From contig DDCB01000036.1 in the NCBI GenBank assembly GCA_002335425.1, positions 1 to 64,000 on the forward strand: a stretch of 64,000 nucleotides of DNA. Direction: 5' to 3'. This DNA is from Chthonomonas sp. UBA2017 (lineage in GTDB: Bacteria > Armatimonadota > Fimbriimonadia > Fimbriimonadales > Fimbriimonadaceae). Position numbers and translations under genes: made by a program. A model generated the notes under the pieces. That model ran no database searches. It was not told the origin of the DNA and was given only the letters and a program-made list of their open reading frames with translations. Positions 8,811 through 16,577 of this stretch are shown piece by piece (position 1 is the stretch's first letter; the number at the start of each line of letters is the position of its first letter).

Positions 8811-9737
8811 ATGAAACGCACTCGAGCTTTCACTCTCATCGAGTTGCTCGTCGTGATCGCAATCATTGCGATTCTCGCGGCGATCCTCTTCCCGGTGTTT
8901 GCCCGCGCCAAGGCGCAAGCCAAGCAAGCGGCCTGCGTCAGCAACAGTAAACAGAATATGTTGGCGACGTTGCAGTACACCACGGACTACGACGAAATGG
9001 CCCCGATCTCGCAGTACCAACTCCCTTGGTTGGGTTACCCGAACGGGGGCACCCAAGGCGATCGGATGCTCATGCAGATCATCGCCCCTTACATGAAGTC
9101 GATCGACCTCTGGAACTCTCCCGGCGACCCTGAGCGCAACAACCGGCGAGACGCCACCGCCTTCACGCCGTCTTCGAGCGTGCCCGTCGCCAATCGGCCG
9201 GCTCAATTCGAGTACAACGTCGGCTTGAAGTCGGACTACGGCCAAAATCAGCAGTACTTCTCCGTCCAAGGAGCGTTCTGCACCAACCCGTCCGCACAGC
9301 TTCGCTCTGGTGCAGCCCGAATGACCCAAGTTCGCGACCCAGCCCGCACGATCTATGCGATCACCTCGATCTGGGACCGGACGTCGAACGGTCGTCCCTT
9401 CGGCGGCGGGGCCTGGGTCGTCGATCCCCCTTGCCGATTCATGACCGGCACCATCGACACATGGCCACCGTCTCCTCCGGGATGCCCGAGCCGATGGTGG
9501 TGGGGCGGTTGGAATCCAGGTTCTCCAAACTCATTTAACGTGTTTGGCGGCGCGTGGCCTTGGCACCACAACCTGAACGCGATCGTCACCATGACCGACG
9601 GCAGCGTCCGCATCATGCGCATGTCGCAAACCACTCGAGGTTGTAATGTCCAAAACAGCTCGTCGGGCTTGATCTTCGACATCGACCAGTACATGTGGGA
9701 CATCGATGGTCAAATGAACGGAGCCCTGGTGAACTAA
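8811..9737 (+). CDS. prepilin-type N-terminal domain protein with H-X9-DG motif
   Basis: 308 residues. MKRTRAFTLIELL is a type IV prepilin leader with the conserved Glu five residues after the predicted cleavage site. It is followed by the hydrophobic helix and PVFARAKAQAKQ, the pseudopilin pattern abundant in Armatimonadota and Planctomycetes. The globular part ends in WPWHHNLNAIVTMTDGSV, the H-X9-DG motif. It is probably processed by prepilin peptidase and either displayed on the membrane or assembled in a pseudopilus; its true job is unknown. AGGAG lies nine bases upstream of the chosen ATG. A TAGAAT -10 at 8705-8710 implies a leader of about 95 bases, which holds an inverted repeat (GGGCTC 8741-8746 with GAGCCC 8770-8775). 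The stop overlaps the start of the next gene (TAATG). Confidence 0.9.
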   Translation: MKRTRAFTLIELLVVIAIIAILAAILFPVFARAKAQAKQAACVSNSKQNMLATLQYTTDYDEMAPISQYQLPWLGYPNGGTQGDRMLMQIIAPYMKSIDLWNSPGDPERNNRRDATAFTPSSSVPVANRPAQFEYNVGLKSDYGQNQQYFSVQGAFCTNPSAQLRSGAARMTQVRDPARTIYAITSIWDRTSNGRPFGGGAWVVDPPCRFMTGTIDTWPPSPPGCPSRWWWGGWNPGSPNSFNVFGGAWPWHHNLNAIVTMTDGSVRIMRMSQTTRGCNVQNSSSGLIFDIDQYMWDIDGQMNGALVN

Positions 9738-9988
9738 TGGCACGACGCAAGAGCTTCTTCTTGACCCTCAGCGTGTTCACGCTCGCTCTGATGGGGCTGG
9801 CCCTCCAGGGATGCTCTTCGGGTGGGGGCGCGAACGGCGACGTCCAAACCGCCGTGGACGAACTGAACAAGGACGTCCCCAAGAACGCAGGATCGGTCCC
9901 TCCAGAGATGGTGGGCCCCCCGGTCACGAGCCGGGGCGGTGCGAGTTCGGGCGACAGCCGCCCGGCATCGACCACCGGCGGAAACTAG
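9737..9988 (+). CDS. small lipoprotein coupled to the prepilin gene
   Basis: 83 residues. The basic start MARRKSFF, a hydrophobic core and the lipobox LQGC make this a lipoprotein with Cys26 as the acylated residue. The mature part is only about 57 residues, low in complexity and rich in Gly, Ser, Pro and Asn, with no catalytic motif. Its ATG shares a base with the stop codon of the upstream prepilin gene, so translation is probably coupled. I do not recognise a family. The arrangement (prepilin-like gene, then a small membrane-attached protein with a disordered tail) is repeated at 10139-11293, which suggests the two products work together. Confidence 0.75.
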   Translation: MARRKSFFLTLSVFTLALMGLALQGCSSGGGANGDVQTAVDELNKDVPKNAGSVPPEMVGPPVTSRGGASSGDSRPASTTGGN

Positions 9989-10029
9989 TCTCGTCTTGAT
10001 CCTGACATTCTCAGGCCCAAGACCTCGCA

Positions 10030-10105
10030 GAAGGGATTTTGACCCCGCATCTGGAAACAAGAGGGTCAAGGAGCCGCTCCGAATGGGAGCGATCCTTGGC
10101 CCTTC
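10030..10105 (+). other. putative structured RNA element (three-way junction) ahead of the second prepilin gene
   Basis: The gap between the lipoprotein gene and the next prepilin gene folds on paper into a closed three-way junction. P1 pairs GAAGGG (10030-10035) with CCCTTC (10100-10105). P2 pairs GACCC (10041-10045) with GGGTC (10063-10067). P3 pairs AAGG (10068-10071) with CCTT (10094-10097) and, inside that, CGCTCC (10075-10080) with GGAGCG (10086-10091) around a GAAT tetraloop. A T-rich stretch follows. It could be a terminator/attenuator or a leader RNA. It matches no riboswitch class I know. Confidence 0.4.
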
Positions 10106-10138
10106 GTGTTTGACATTTTAGATTCAAGGGATGTGTTT

Positions 10139-11035
10139 ATGAAAGTTCTCAATCCGCGACAACACCTGAGCCAGCGAGGGTTCACCCTCATCGAGTTGCT
10201 CGTCGTGATCGCCATTATCGCCATCCTCGCCGCGATTCTCTTCCCGGTTTTTGCCCGGGCCAAGTCACAGGCTCAAAAGATGTCGTGTATGACTCGGCAA
10301 AACCAAAACGCCAAAGGCATCATGATGTACACCACCGACAACGAAGAGTCGATGGTCATGGCCAATCTGGGCGGAAATTCCATGGGTTGGGGGTTTGGGC
10401 GGCCGGATTACTGCTGGCCAGAGCTTGTGATGCCTTATGTCAAGAACTGGACCGTCTTTCGATGCCCTTCGGATCCGAATGCGACTGATCGGGGTCTCGC
10501 CCTCGATTCGGTCACCGAAGCCCCGTTGCCGCCCGGGCATCCGAACTACTTCTATGCCTGGGGAGCCCGGTCGAGCGTCGGACTGAACATGATCTTCTTA
10601 AGCCCCTGGGTATTGCTAGGGAGCAATCCTACGTCGCAGCCCACCCGGACCAGCCGGATCGAGCAAGCCTCCAGGACGATCTTGTTCTTGGAGACTTTGT
10701 GGGACCGAGTCCCCTCGACTGGCAAGCCCAAAGGCGGCGGCAACTGGACCGTCGAAGCCCCTTGCGTCCGTGATTCCAACAACAACAGCTTGGTTCCGAC
10801 CTCGCCCTATTACACCTACGGCGGCTGGCGCCCCAATCCGAACGGCACCCCGCCCTTCAGCTGGCTCGAGTTTGGCGGAGCTTGGCCCTGGCATTACGGG
10901 ATGATCAACGTCGCATTTTGCGACGGAAGCAGCCGAACGATGAGTATCCGAGCGATTGCCGAAGGATGCAATGTGGTCACCAACGCCGGCGGTCAGGCCT
11001 TTGATGGCGACAAATACCTGTGGGACCTGAGGTAA
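10139..11035 (+). CDS. prepilin-type N-terminal domain protein with H-X9-DG motif (second copy)
   Basis: 298 residues, clearly paralogous to the protein at 8811-9737. It has a longer leader (MKVLNPRQHLSQRG before FTLIELLVVIAIIAILAAIL), PVFARAKSQAQK, a similar core (SRTILFLETLWDRVPSTGKP), and the ending WPWHYGMINVAFCDGSS, where the H-X9-DG spacing is kept. Predicted membrane-anchored pseudopilin-like protein processed by prepilin peptidase. AAGGG lies shortly upstream of the ATG. In-frame sequence upstream of this ATG does not look coding. The gene follows the structured RNA candidate at 10030-10105 and is followed after six bases by a small membrane protein gene. Confidence 0.88.
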   Translation: MKVLNPRQHLSQRGFTLIELLVVIAIIAILAAILFPVFARAKSQAQKMSCMTRQNQNAKGIMMYTTDNEESMVMANLGGNSMGWGFGRPDYCWPELVMPYVKNWTVFRCPSDPNATDRGLALDSVTEAPLPPGHPNYFYAWGARSSVGLNMIFLSPWVLLGSNPTSQPTRTSRIEQASRTILFLETLWDRVPSTGKPKGGGNWTVEAPCVRDSNNNSLVPTSPYYTYGGWRPNPNGTPPFSWLEFGGAWPWHYGMINVAFCDGSSRTMSIRAIAEGCNVVTNAGGQAFDGDKYLWDLR

Positions 11036-11041
11036 TCCAAG

Positions 11042-11293
11042 ATGGGCGATAAAAAGAGATTGCTGTTCCTCGGCTTGACGGCGCTTGCTTTGGCGGTCGT
11101 CGCGATCGTGGTGTTTCGGGTGTTTGGCGGTCCCGGGGGCAGCGATACGGCCTACTCCAGTGAGATGTCGAAACAAGTGCCTGTCGCTCCGGCCGGGGCC
11201 GACCAAGGACCCGACCCGAACGCACGCATCCTTCAGCGAGGACAAGCCCCCTCGCAGGCGAGCGGTCAAGGCGGCGGCTCCGGGCTCGACTGA
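11042..11293 (+). CDS. small single-pass membrane protein
   Basis: 83 residues: basic MGDKKR, one transmembrane helix at about 7-28 (LLFLGLTALALAVVAIVVF), then a disordered tail rich in Gly, Pro, Gln and Ala. There is no lipobox and no conserved domain I recognise. It is the positional counterpart of the lipoprotein at 9737-9988: same length, same place directly after a prepilin-like gene, and similar tail composition (QVPVAPAGADQGP compared with DVPKNAGSVPPEM). A joint function with the prepilin-like protein is inferred from position only. Confidence 0.7.
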   Translation: MGDKKRLLFLGLTALALAVVAIVVFRVFGGPGGSDTAYSSEMSKQVPVAPAGADQGPDPNARILQRGQAPSQASGQGGGSGLD

Positions 11294-11397
11294 CAGGGGT
11301 TCGGGAATGCGAGGTTCTCCACGCAGGGGCGAGAAAGAAGAAACTCGCGCCGAAAATGGCGTAGAATGAGGGGGCAAATTGGCCCTGGTGGTACCTT

Positions 11398-11961
11398 ATG
11401 CCCAGAAAGATCGAAACCCTCGTCCTACATGACAGCTCAACCCCGGTCATTGGAAACGTCGAGAAAGGTGGCAGCGTCGTCGTCACCTCGATCGATTATC
11501 TGCTGAACCAGGCTCGGGCGAATTCGCTCTGGCCGCTCACGTTTGGCCTCGCTTGTTGCGCCATCGAGATGATGAGCACGGTCGCCGCTCGTTTCGATGT
11601 TTCTCGCTTCGGGTCGGAGGCGTTTCGGGCGACGCCCCGCCAAGCCGACGTCATGATCATCGCCGGTCGGCTCAGTAAGAAGATGGCTCCGGTCCTCAGG
11701 CAGATTTACGATCAAATGCCCGAGCCAAAGTGGGTGATCAGCATGGGCGCATGTGCGAGTTCGGGTGGCGTCTATAACAACTACGCGATTGTGCAAGGCG
11801 CCGACCAGGTCGTGCCGGTGGACGTCTATGTGCCGGGTTGCCCGCCCTCGCCCGACGCCCTGATCTACGGCATCATGAAGCTCCAAGACAAGATCAAGAA
11901 GCGTAAGTTTAACAAGTTGATCGAATTGACCCCGCGCAAGCTGGAGGAGACCGCCGTATGA
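11398..11961 (+). CDS. nuoB: NADH-quinone oxidoreductase subunit B
   Basis: Subunit of respiratory complex I that carries cluster N2, the last Fe-S centre before quinone. 187 residues. The ligand pattern is intact: tandem Cys53-Cys54 in FGLACCAIEMM, Cys119 in GACASSGG and Cys148 in VPGCPPSP. The C-terminus is the usual basic helix. A TAGAAT -10-like element lies at 11362-11367. The stop overlaps the start of nuoI by four bases (ATGA). The other complex I genes normally beside it (nuoA, C, D, E-H, J-N) are absent here, so this is a detached piece of the nuo operon. Confidence 0.95.
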   Translation: MPRKIETLVLHDSSTPVIGNVEKGGSVVVTSIDYLLNQARANSLWPLTFGLACCAIEMMSTVAARFDVSRFGSEAFRATPRQADVMIIAGRLSKKMAPVLRQIYDQMPEPKWVISMGACASSGGVYNNYAIVQGADQVVPVDVYVPGCPPSPDALIYGIMKLQDKIKKRKFNKLIELTPRKLEETAV

Positions 11962-12449
11962 GCGTCGAGCTCTTTCGCGATGTCGCGAAGCCGATCATTG
12001 CCGGATTTGGGATCACCCGGCGTCGGCTTGCAAACAAGAAAGTCACCGTCATGTATCCCGAGCAGATGCGGGAGCAGTACCCGAGGACTCGCTGGCGCCA
12101 CTTCTTGGTCCGATACGATTCAGGGCTCGAAAAGTGCATCGGGTGTTCGCTCTGCGCGGGTGCATGCCCGGCTCGTTGCATCTATGTTGAGGCCGCGCCC
12201 AACACCGATCAGGAGCGGTATAGCCCGGGCGAACGATATGCCCATCGCTATGAGATCAACATGATCCGATGCATCTTCTGTGGCTATTGCCAGGACGCCT
12301 GCCCGACCGGTGCGATCGTTCTTCGAAAGAACTTCGAATTGGCCGATTACAAGCGCGAAGACTTCTTGTACACCAAGGAGATGCTCCTGGAGAAATATCC
12401 GGGCGAATCGGACGAGCCCTACACGAGCGTCTACGCCAAAAAGGACTAA
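11958..12449 (+). CDS. nuoI: NADH-quinone oxidoreductase subunit I
   Basis: Complex I subunit that holds clusters N6a and N6b and passes electrons to NuoB. 163 residues. Two complete 4Fe-4S motifs are visible: Cys60-63-66-70 (CIGCSLCAGACP) and Cys105-108-111-115 (CIFCGYCQDACP). It is translationally coupled to nuoB. NuoI directly feeds N2 in NuoB, so pairing the two genes makes physical sense even without the rest of the operon. I see no sign of a separate function, although 8Fe ferredoxin-like modules of other membrane complexes resemble it. Confidence 0.93.
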   Translation: MSVELFRDVAKPIIAGFGITRRRLANKKVTVMYPEQMREQYPRTRWRHFLVRYDSGLEKCIGCSLCAGACPARCIYVEAAPNTDQERYSPGERYAHRYEINMIRCIFCGYCQDACPTGAIVLRKNFELADYKREDFLYTKEMLLEKYPGESDEPYTSVYAKKD

Positions 12450-12469
12450 GGGTTCGCCATACTGAGGGC

Positions 12470-14095
12470 ATGTTGCGCTGGCCACTCCTCACCGCTTCGG
12501 CCCTCATTCTTGCCTCGAGCTCCATCGCCTCGGCTCAGCCCTATCGCTTGGGCTGGAGGGAGTTCACCCCGACCGACCGCGTCGCTGACAACATCGCTTC
12601 GGCCCAGGTGGATGGCGTCGGAAACTTCTCGGTCGCCGGAGTCAGCCCGGGCGCCGGGAATCAGCCTGACGTCCTGATTCGCAAGCTCGATCCGATGGGC
12701 AAGGAGCTTTGGCGCACGACGTTCGACGCCGGACAAGGCACCCAAACCGACTTCGTTCGCAATCTTCTTGTGACACCCCAAGGAAACGCTGTGCTGACGC
12801 TCGACTACCCGTTCAAAGGCTACGGAAAATTTGTCGCCGCCCAGGTGAATGGACAAACCGGCAAGCTGGAGTGGAGTCGTTTCTATGACACCGGAAACGG
12901 CCGGGCTCAGGCTTGGGCGAGCGCGATCGATGCCTCTGGGAATCTCATCCAAGCTGGGGGCTTTGGCAGCAACGCACGAGCCGAGATCGCGGTGGTCCAA
13001 TGGACCCCCGCCGGCGAACCAAAGTGGATCCAACGCTGGGTCAATCAGCCTCAAGGTGATCGAGAAGCTCTCGCCCTTGCGATCGGTCGATCTGGCGACA
13101 TCACTCTGGCGGGTTACGCGACGGTGACCGGCGCCGGGCGAGACTCGTTCGTGGCCCGATATTCGAGCGCCGGCGCATTGATTTGGGCCCAAACTTTTCC
13201 GGGTGCACCCGGGTTTGGTAATGACCGCGTCACCGCCATCACCGTCGACGCGAACGGAGATGCCGTCGTCGCCGGAGATGAATATATTGAAGGATCGACC
13301 ACAACCTTATACATTGCGAAGCTGGCCTCGAGTTCGGGCCAGATCGTGTGGAAGACCCCGATCCGCGAGGTTCGAAATAGCCAAGGGGAAGCGGTCGGGA
13401 TTCATCGAGTCGCCGATGGCTATCTTGTCGGAGGCTCGCTCAGCGAGTTGACGCCTCAGGGACGAGACTTCGCCGTCCTCAAGATCGGGCTGGATGGCAA
13501 AGTTCTTTGGAAAACCTTGATTCATTCGGGCGGCAACAACGCCGACCAAGCGACCGCCATGACGGTGGATTCCCAAGGGTTTGCCTATCTCGCGGGCTCG
13601 GCCGAACTGAATCGCAAAGAGAAAAAGTACTTTGTCGCCGCCGTCAATCCCACGGGGCAAGTTGCCTGGACCCACCTTGAGGCCGAGGGCAACGCGTTCG
13701 GAGAGCCCAGCCAGCTCACGCTGCATGAAGGGACGGGACATCTTATGATCGCGGGAAATCGGCCTCAAGGGGTTCTGACAGACCCGCACTTGCTCTGCCT
13801 TTATCTCGCGCCGCGAGCGGTGGCTCGATCCTTCACCGTGGTCCAAGGCGAGACTCTTCAAGTCGAAACGAACCAAGGACTTCGGTCCCAGAGCCTTTTC
13901 GCCCAGTTTGCCTCGGTCGTGGTCTCCAAGGTTTCGGGCGAAGGTGAATTGAGCCTGCAGACGGATGGCTCGTTCTCGTTCAAGGCCCCGGCGAACTTTG
14001 AGGGTCAGTCGGAGTTCCGGTATGTCCTCTCCCGCGAGGGCCTCACGTCCAGCACGGGAAGTCTCCGGTTCACGGTCACCAAAAAGCCCGGGTAG
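12470..14095 (+). CDS. secreted beta-propeller protein with C-terminal Ig/cadherin-like domain
   Basis: 541 residues. MLRWPLLTASALILASSSIASAQ is a signal peptide, which also decides the start; an open frame upstream overlaps nuoI. The body is a series of about eight repeats of the type 'DASGNLIQAGGF', 'GRSGDITLAGYATV' and 'DANGDAVVAGDEY', the pattern of SBBP/delta-60 beta-propeller repeats. The last ~75 residues (SFSFKAPANFEGQSEFRYVL) resemble a cadherin- or Ig-like sandwich. No catalytic motif is seen. It is probably an extracellular or surface binding protein. It follows nuoI after 20 bases, so the genes may be cotranscribed although the functions look unrelated. Confidence 0.82.
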   Translation: MLRWPLLTASALILASSSIASAQPYRLGWREFTPTDRVADNIASAQVDGVGNFSVAGVSPGAGNQPDVLIRKLDPMGKELWRTTFDAGQGTQTDFVRNLLVTPQGNAVLTLDYPFKGYGKFVAAQVNGQTGKLEWSRFYDTGNGRAQAWASAIDASGNLIQAGGFGSNARAEIAVVQWTPAGEPKWIQRWVNQPQGDREALALAIGRSGDITLAGYATVTGAGRDSFVARYSSAGALIWAQTFPGAPGFGNDRVTAITVDANGDAVVAGDEYIEGSTTTLYIAKLASSSGQIVWKTPIREVRNSQGEAVGIHRVADGYLVGGSLSELTPQGRDFAVLKIGLDGKVLWKTLIHSGGNNADQATAMTVDSQGFAYLAGSAELNRKEKKYFVAAVNPTGQVAWTHLEAEGNAFGEPSQLTLHEGTGHLMIAGNRPQGVLTDPHLLCLYLAPRAVARSFTVVQGETLQVETNQGLRSQSLFAQFASVVVSKVSGEGELSLQTDGSFSFKAPANFEGQSEFRYVLSREGLTSSTGSLRFTVTKKPG

Positions 14096-14148
14096 GTCGA
14101 AAGTCGCTGGTAGGAGGAGGCCTGCTTCTGGTATAACAGGGCGAGATT

Positions 14149-14225
14149 GGCGGAGTAGCTCAGTTGGTTAGAGCGAGCGGTTCATACCCGCTAGGTCACC
14201 AGTTCAAGTCTGGTCTCCGCTACCA
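14149..14225 (+). tRNA. tRNA with CAT anticodon (elongator Met, or Ile2)
   Basis: Full cloverleaf with encoded CCA. The acceptor stem GGCGGAG pairs with CTCCGCT (one G-U), the D arm contains AGCTCAGTTGGTTAGAGC, the anticodon stem AGCGG/CCGCT holds loop TTCATAC, and the T arm is ACCAG-TTCAAGT-CTGGT. Anticodon CAT. It is not the initiator: the first pair is not a C-A mismatch and the anticodon stem lacks the three G:C pairs of tRNA-fMet. Whether the wobble base becomes lysidine (Ile, AUA) cannot be told by eye, so elongator Met is the default. A TATAAC -10 lies at 14132-14137. The last six bases overlap the 3' end of metX on the other strand. Confidence 0.93.
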
Positions 14226-15311
14226 GCTCCCCCGATTTTCGATCCCATTTTCCCAAAAGTCGCGAGCGACGCGCGCCTGTTGCTCTCCGTCGAGCAAGAA
14301 CGTGTCGTGACCCATCGGGAGGTCGAACGTCAAGTGGCGACTTCGACACCCGGCGGCCAAGGCGAGTTCGTGCACCGCCTGACTTTGTCGAGGCTCATAC
14401 AGCGTGTCGCTCGAAAAGCTCGTGAGCAGATATTCGCTTGTCGATCCCGCGAGGCTCGTGCGCTCATAAAGGTCGATCGCCTTGCTCAGGACGACCAGAC
14501 TCCCCGCATCAAACCGGCTGACAAACTTCTCTCCCTGATAGTTCAGGTAGCTCTCGACTTCAAACTGGTCTGCAGGCCCGCCGGCTTGCCGCCTTCGGCC
14601 GAACTTGCGATCGAAGCTCACCGCGCTCAAATAGCTCAAGTGGCCCACCATCCGAGCGACGGCTAAGCCATCAGCCGGGGGGTTGCTGGGGTCGAAATCG
14701 CCGCCACACCACTTTGGATCGCGCAAAATCGCTTGGCGGGCGGTTTCGTTGAACCCAATCTGCATTGGGCTGTGGGCGGCGCAACTCGCGGTCATCCAGC
14801 ACCTCCGAACCGCCCCGGGGCGCCGCAAGGTCCATTCCAGCGCTTGCATCCCCCCCATGCTTCCGCCCGCGACGCCGAGAAGCGTCTGAATCCCGAGGCC
14901 GGTGACGAGTTGCATCTGGACTTCGACCATGTCGCCCACCGTGACTTGAGGGAATCGCGAGCCCCAGCGGCGGCCATTGGGAGCCAAGGTGCCGGGCCCG
15001 GTGGTCCCTTGGCAACCGCCTAGCGCGTTCGTCCCGATCACAAAAAACCGGTCGGTGTCGATCGCCAAGCCTGGCCCCACAATTCGGTCCCACCAACCGA
15101 CGGCGTGGGAATCCCCGCTCAGGGCGTGGCAAACCAAGATCGCATTGTCTGCTGCCGGGTTCAGCTTTCCCCAAGTCTCATACGCAACCACGACCTGCGG
15201 GATCGTCTCTCCGCTCTCGGTCACGAACGATCCGATCTCGAAGAACTTTTTGCCGTCCTGGGTCGGCGCGGTCCTTTCGTTTTCTTGAAAGAAAGAGGGA
15301 TCGACCTCCAC
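14220..15311 (-). CDS. metX: homoserine O-acyltransferase (MetX family)
   Basis: Activates homoserine with acetyl-CoA (or succinyl-CoA in some family members) as the first dedicated step of methionine synthesis. 363 residues with the alpha/beta-hydrolase layout: VCHALSGDSHAVGWWDRIVG, NALGGCQGTTGP, the nucleophile elbow GGSMGGMQALEW, the triad Asp in SSDTLYEP and the triad His in GHDTFLLD. The acyl donor cannot be decided from the visible motifs. The start is GTG, six bases after the stop of the upstream pilT-like gene, so it is cotranscribed with two pilus ATPases. No SAM riboswitch precedes it. Its TAG stop is formed by the last bases of the tRNA on the opposite strand. Confidence 0.93.
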   Translation of the reverse strand: MEVDPSFFQENERTAPTQDGKKFFEIGSFVTESGETIPQVVVAYETWGKLNPAADNAILVCHALSGDSHAVGWWDRIVGPGLAIDTDRFFVIGTNALGGCQGTTGPGTLAPNGRRWGSRFPQVTVGDMVEVQMQLVTGLGIQTLLGVAGGSMGGMQALEWTLRRPGAVRRCWMTASCAAHSPMQIGFNETARQAILRDPKWCGGDFDPSNPPADGLAVARMVGHLSYLSAVSFDRKFGRRRQAGGPADQFEVESYLNYQGEKFVSRFDAGSLVVLSKAIDLYERTSLAGSTSEYLLTSFSSDTLYEPRQSQAVHELALAAGCRSRHLTFDLPMGHDTFLLDGEQQARVARDFWENGIENRGSW

Positions 15312-15317
15312 CCTGGC

Positions 15318-16577
15318 TTAGTCCTTGCGGAACCCGGGGCGATTGGGTTGACCACGCACGCCGCCCTGTTGCGGATTTTGCGCGGGCGGTGCGCCGCCGG
15401 TCCCAGGAGGCGGAGCCATCGGAGGGGCTTGCCCCGACATCTGGGGCGGAGGCCCCGGCGGGATCGGGCCCGGTGCACCCGCTTGTGCAGGCTGAGCCGC
15501 TTGCCCGGCGCCTGTGAGTTGGACCAATCGTGCGAATTCGCCGGGATCCTTGGCCTTCATCCGGGCATCTTCAAAATTGACCAGACCGTTCCCGACTAAG
15601 TTGCACAAAGCCTGGTCCAGCGTGATCATCTTCTGCTTCATTCCGGTCTGAATGATCGACCCGATCTGGTAGCTCTTGTTCTCGCGGATCAGGTTTCGAA
15701 CGGCGGGAGTCGCGTTGAGAATTTCGTAGGCGGCAATCCGACCTCGGTTGTCTTTTCTCTTCACGAGCGTTTGCGAGACCACGCCCACCAGGTTGACCGA
15801 GAGCTGCATCCGAACTTGCTGCTGCTGGTGGATCGGGAACACGTCGATGATCCGGTCCACCGTCTGGACTGCGTCGACGGTGTGCAACGTTGCAAAGACC
15901 AAGTGGCCGGTTTCCGCGGCAGTAATCGCAAGGTGAATCGTCTCGAGGTCGCGCATTTCACCGATCAAGATGACGTCGGGGTCTTGCCGTAAAACGTGCT
16001 TCAGGGCATTCGCGAACGTCAGCGTGTCTTGTTCGAGCTCCCGCTGATTGATCAGAGCCTTATGGTCGTCGTGAACAAACTCAACGGGGTCTTCGACGGT
16101 GATGATGTGATTCGTTGTGGACTTGTTGATCCGGTCGATCATCGCCGCGAGCGTCGTCGATTTTCCCGAGCCCGCAGGCCCCGTCACCAACACCAAGCCC
16201 CGAGGTCGCTCGATAAAATCAAAGCAAGCGGGCGGGAGCTGGAGATCTTCCATCGACGAGATATGGTAAGGAATCACGCGAAAAGCTGCCTGAACGTGGA
16301 GCCGTTGAATGTACAAGTTTCCGCGAAATCTTGAGACTCCTTTCACCTCGTGAGCAAAGTCGAGCTCCCATTCTTGATCAAATCTCAAGAGTTGTTCTGG
16401 TCGAAGCATCTCATTCAGCTCTTCGCGAAACTCGTCGGACGAGAACTGGGGGACGTCATCGAAGTGGACCAGGTCGCCCATGATCCGGCAATACACCTGT
16501 CCGGTGTCCGTCTTAAAGTGCAAGTCCGAGCCGCCGACCTCCACACATCGCCGCAAAAGTCCCTCAATGCGCTCCAT
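15318..16577 (-). CDS. PilT-family type IV pilus retraction ATPase with proline-rich tail
   Basis: About 419 residues. It is a secretion ATPase of the PilT/PilU type, working at the cytoplasmic base of the pilus. Visible elements: the N-terminal SDLHFK motif, Walker A GPAGSGKSTT, the Asp-box region IITVEDPVEFVH, the Walker B region DPDVILIGEMRDLETI and the His box GHLVFATLHTVD. The last ~70 residues are unusual: a Pro/Gly/Gln-rich, probably disordered tail ending GQPNRPGFRKD. ATG at 16577 is chosen because GGAGG lies seven bases upstream; a TTG at 16592 would add five residues. It overlaps the preceding pilT-like gene by 14 bases and is followed closely by metX. Confidence 0.92.
   Translation of the reverse strand: MERIEGLLRRCVEVGGSDLHFKTDTGQVYCRIMGDLVHFDDVPQFSSDEFREELNEMLRPEQLLRFDQEWELDFAHEVKGVSRFRGNLYIQRLHVQAAFRVIPYHISSMEDLQLPPACFDFIERPRGLVLVTGPAGSGKSTTLAAMIDRINKSTTNHIITVEDPVEFVHDDHKALINQRELEQDTLTFANALKHVLRQDPDVILIGEMRDLETIHLAITAAETGHLVFATLHTVDAVQTVDRIIDVFPIHQQQQVRMQLSVNLVGVVSQTLVKRKDNRGRIAAYEILNATPAVRNLIRENKSYQIGSIIQTGMKQKMITLDQALCNLVGNGLVNFEDARMKAKDPGEFARLVQLTGAGQAAQPAQAGAPGPIPPGPPPQMSGQAPPMAPPPGTGGAPPAQNPQQGGVRGQPNRPGFRKD

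Noticed and set aside
14149..14225. tRNA considered as a possible island attachment site
   Set aside because: No integrase gene and no duplicated tRNA 3' end were found in the window. The flanking genes are ordinary housekeeping genes.
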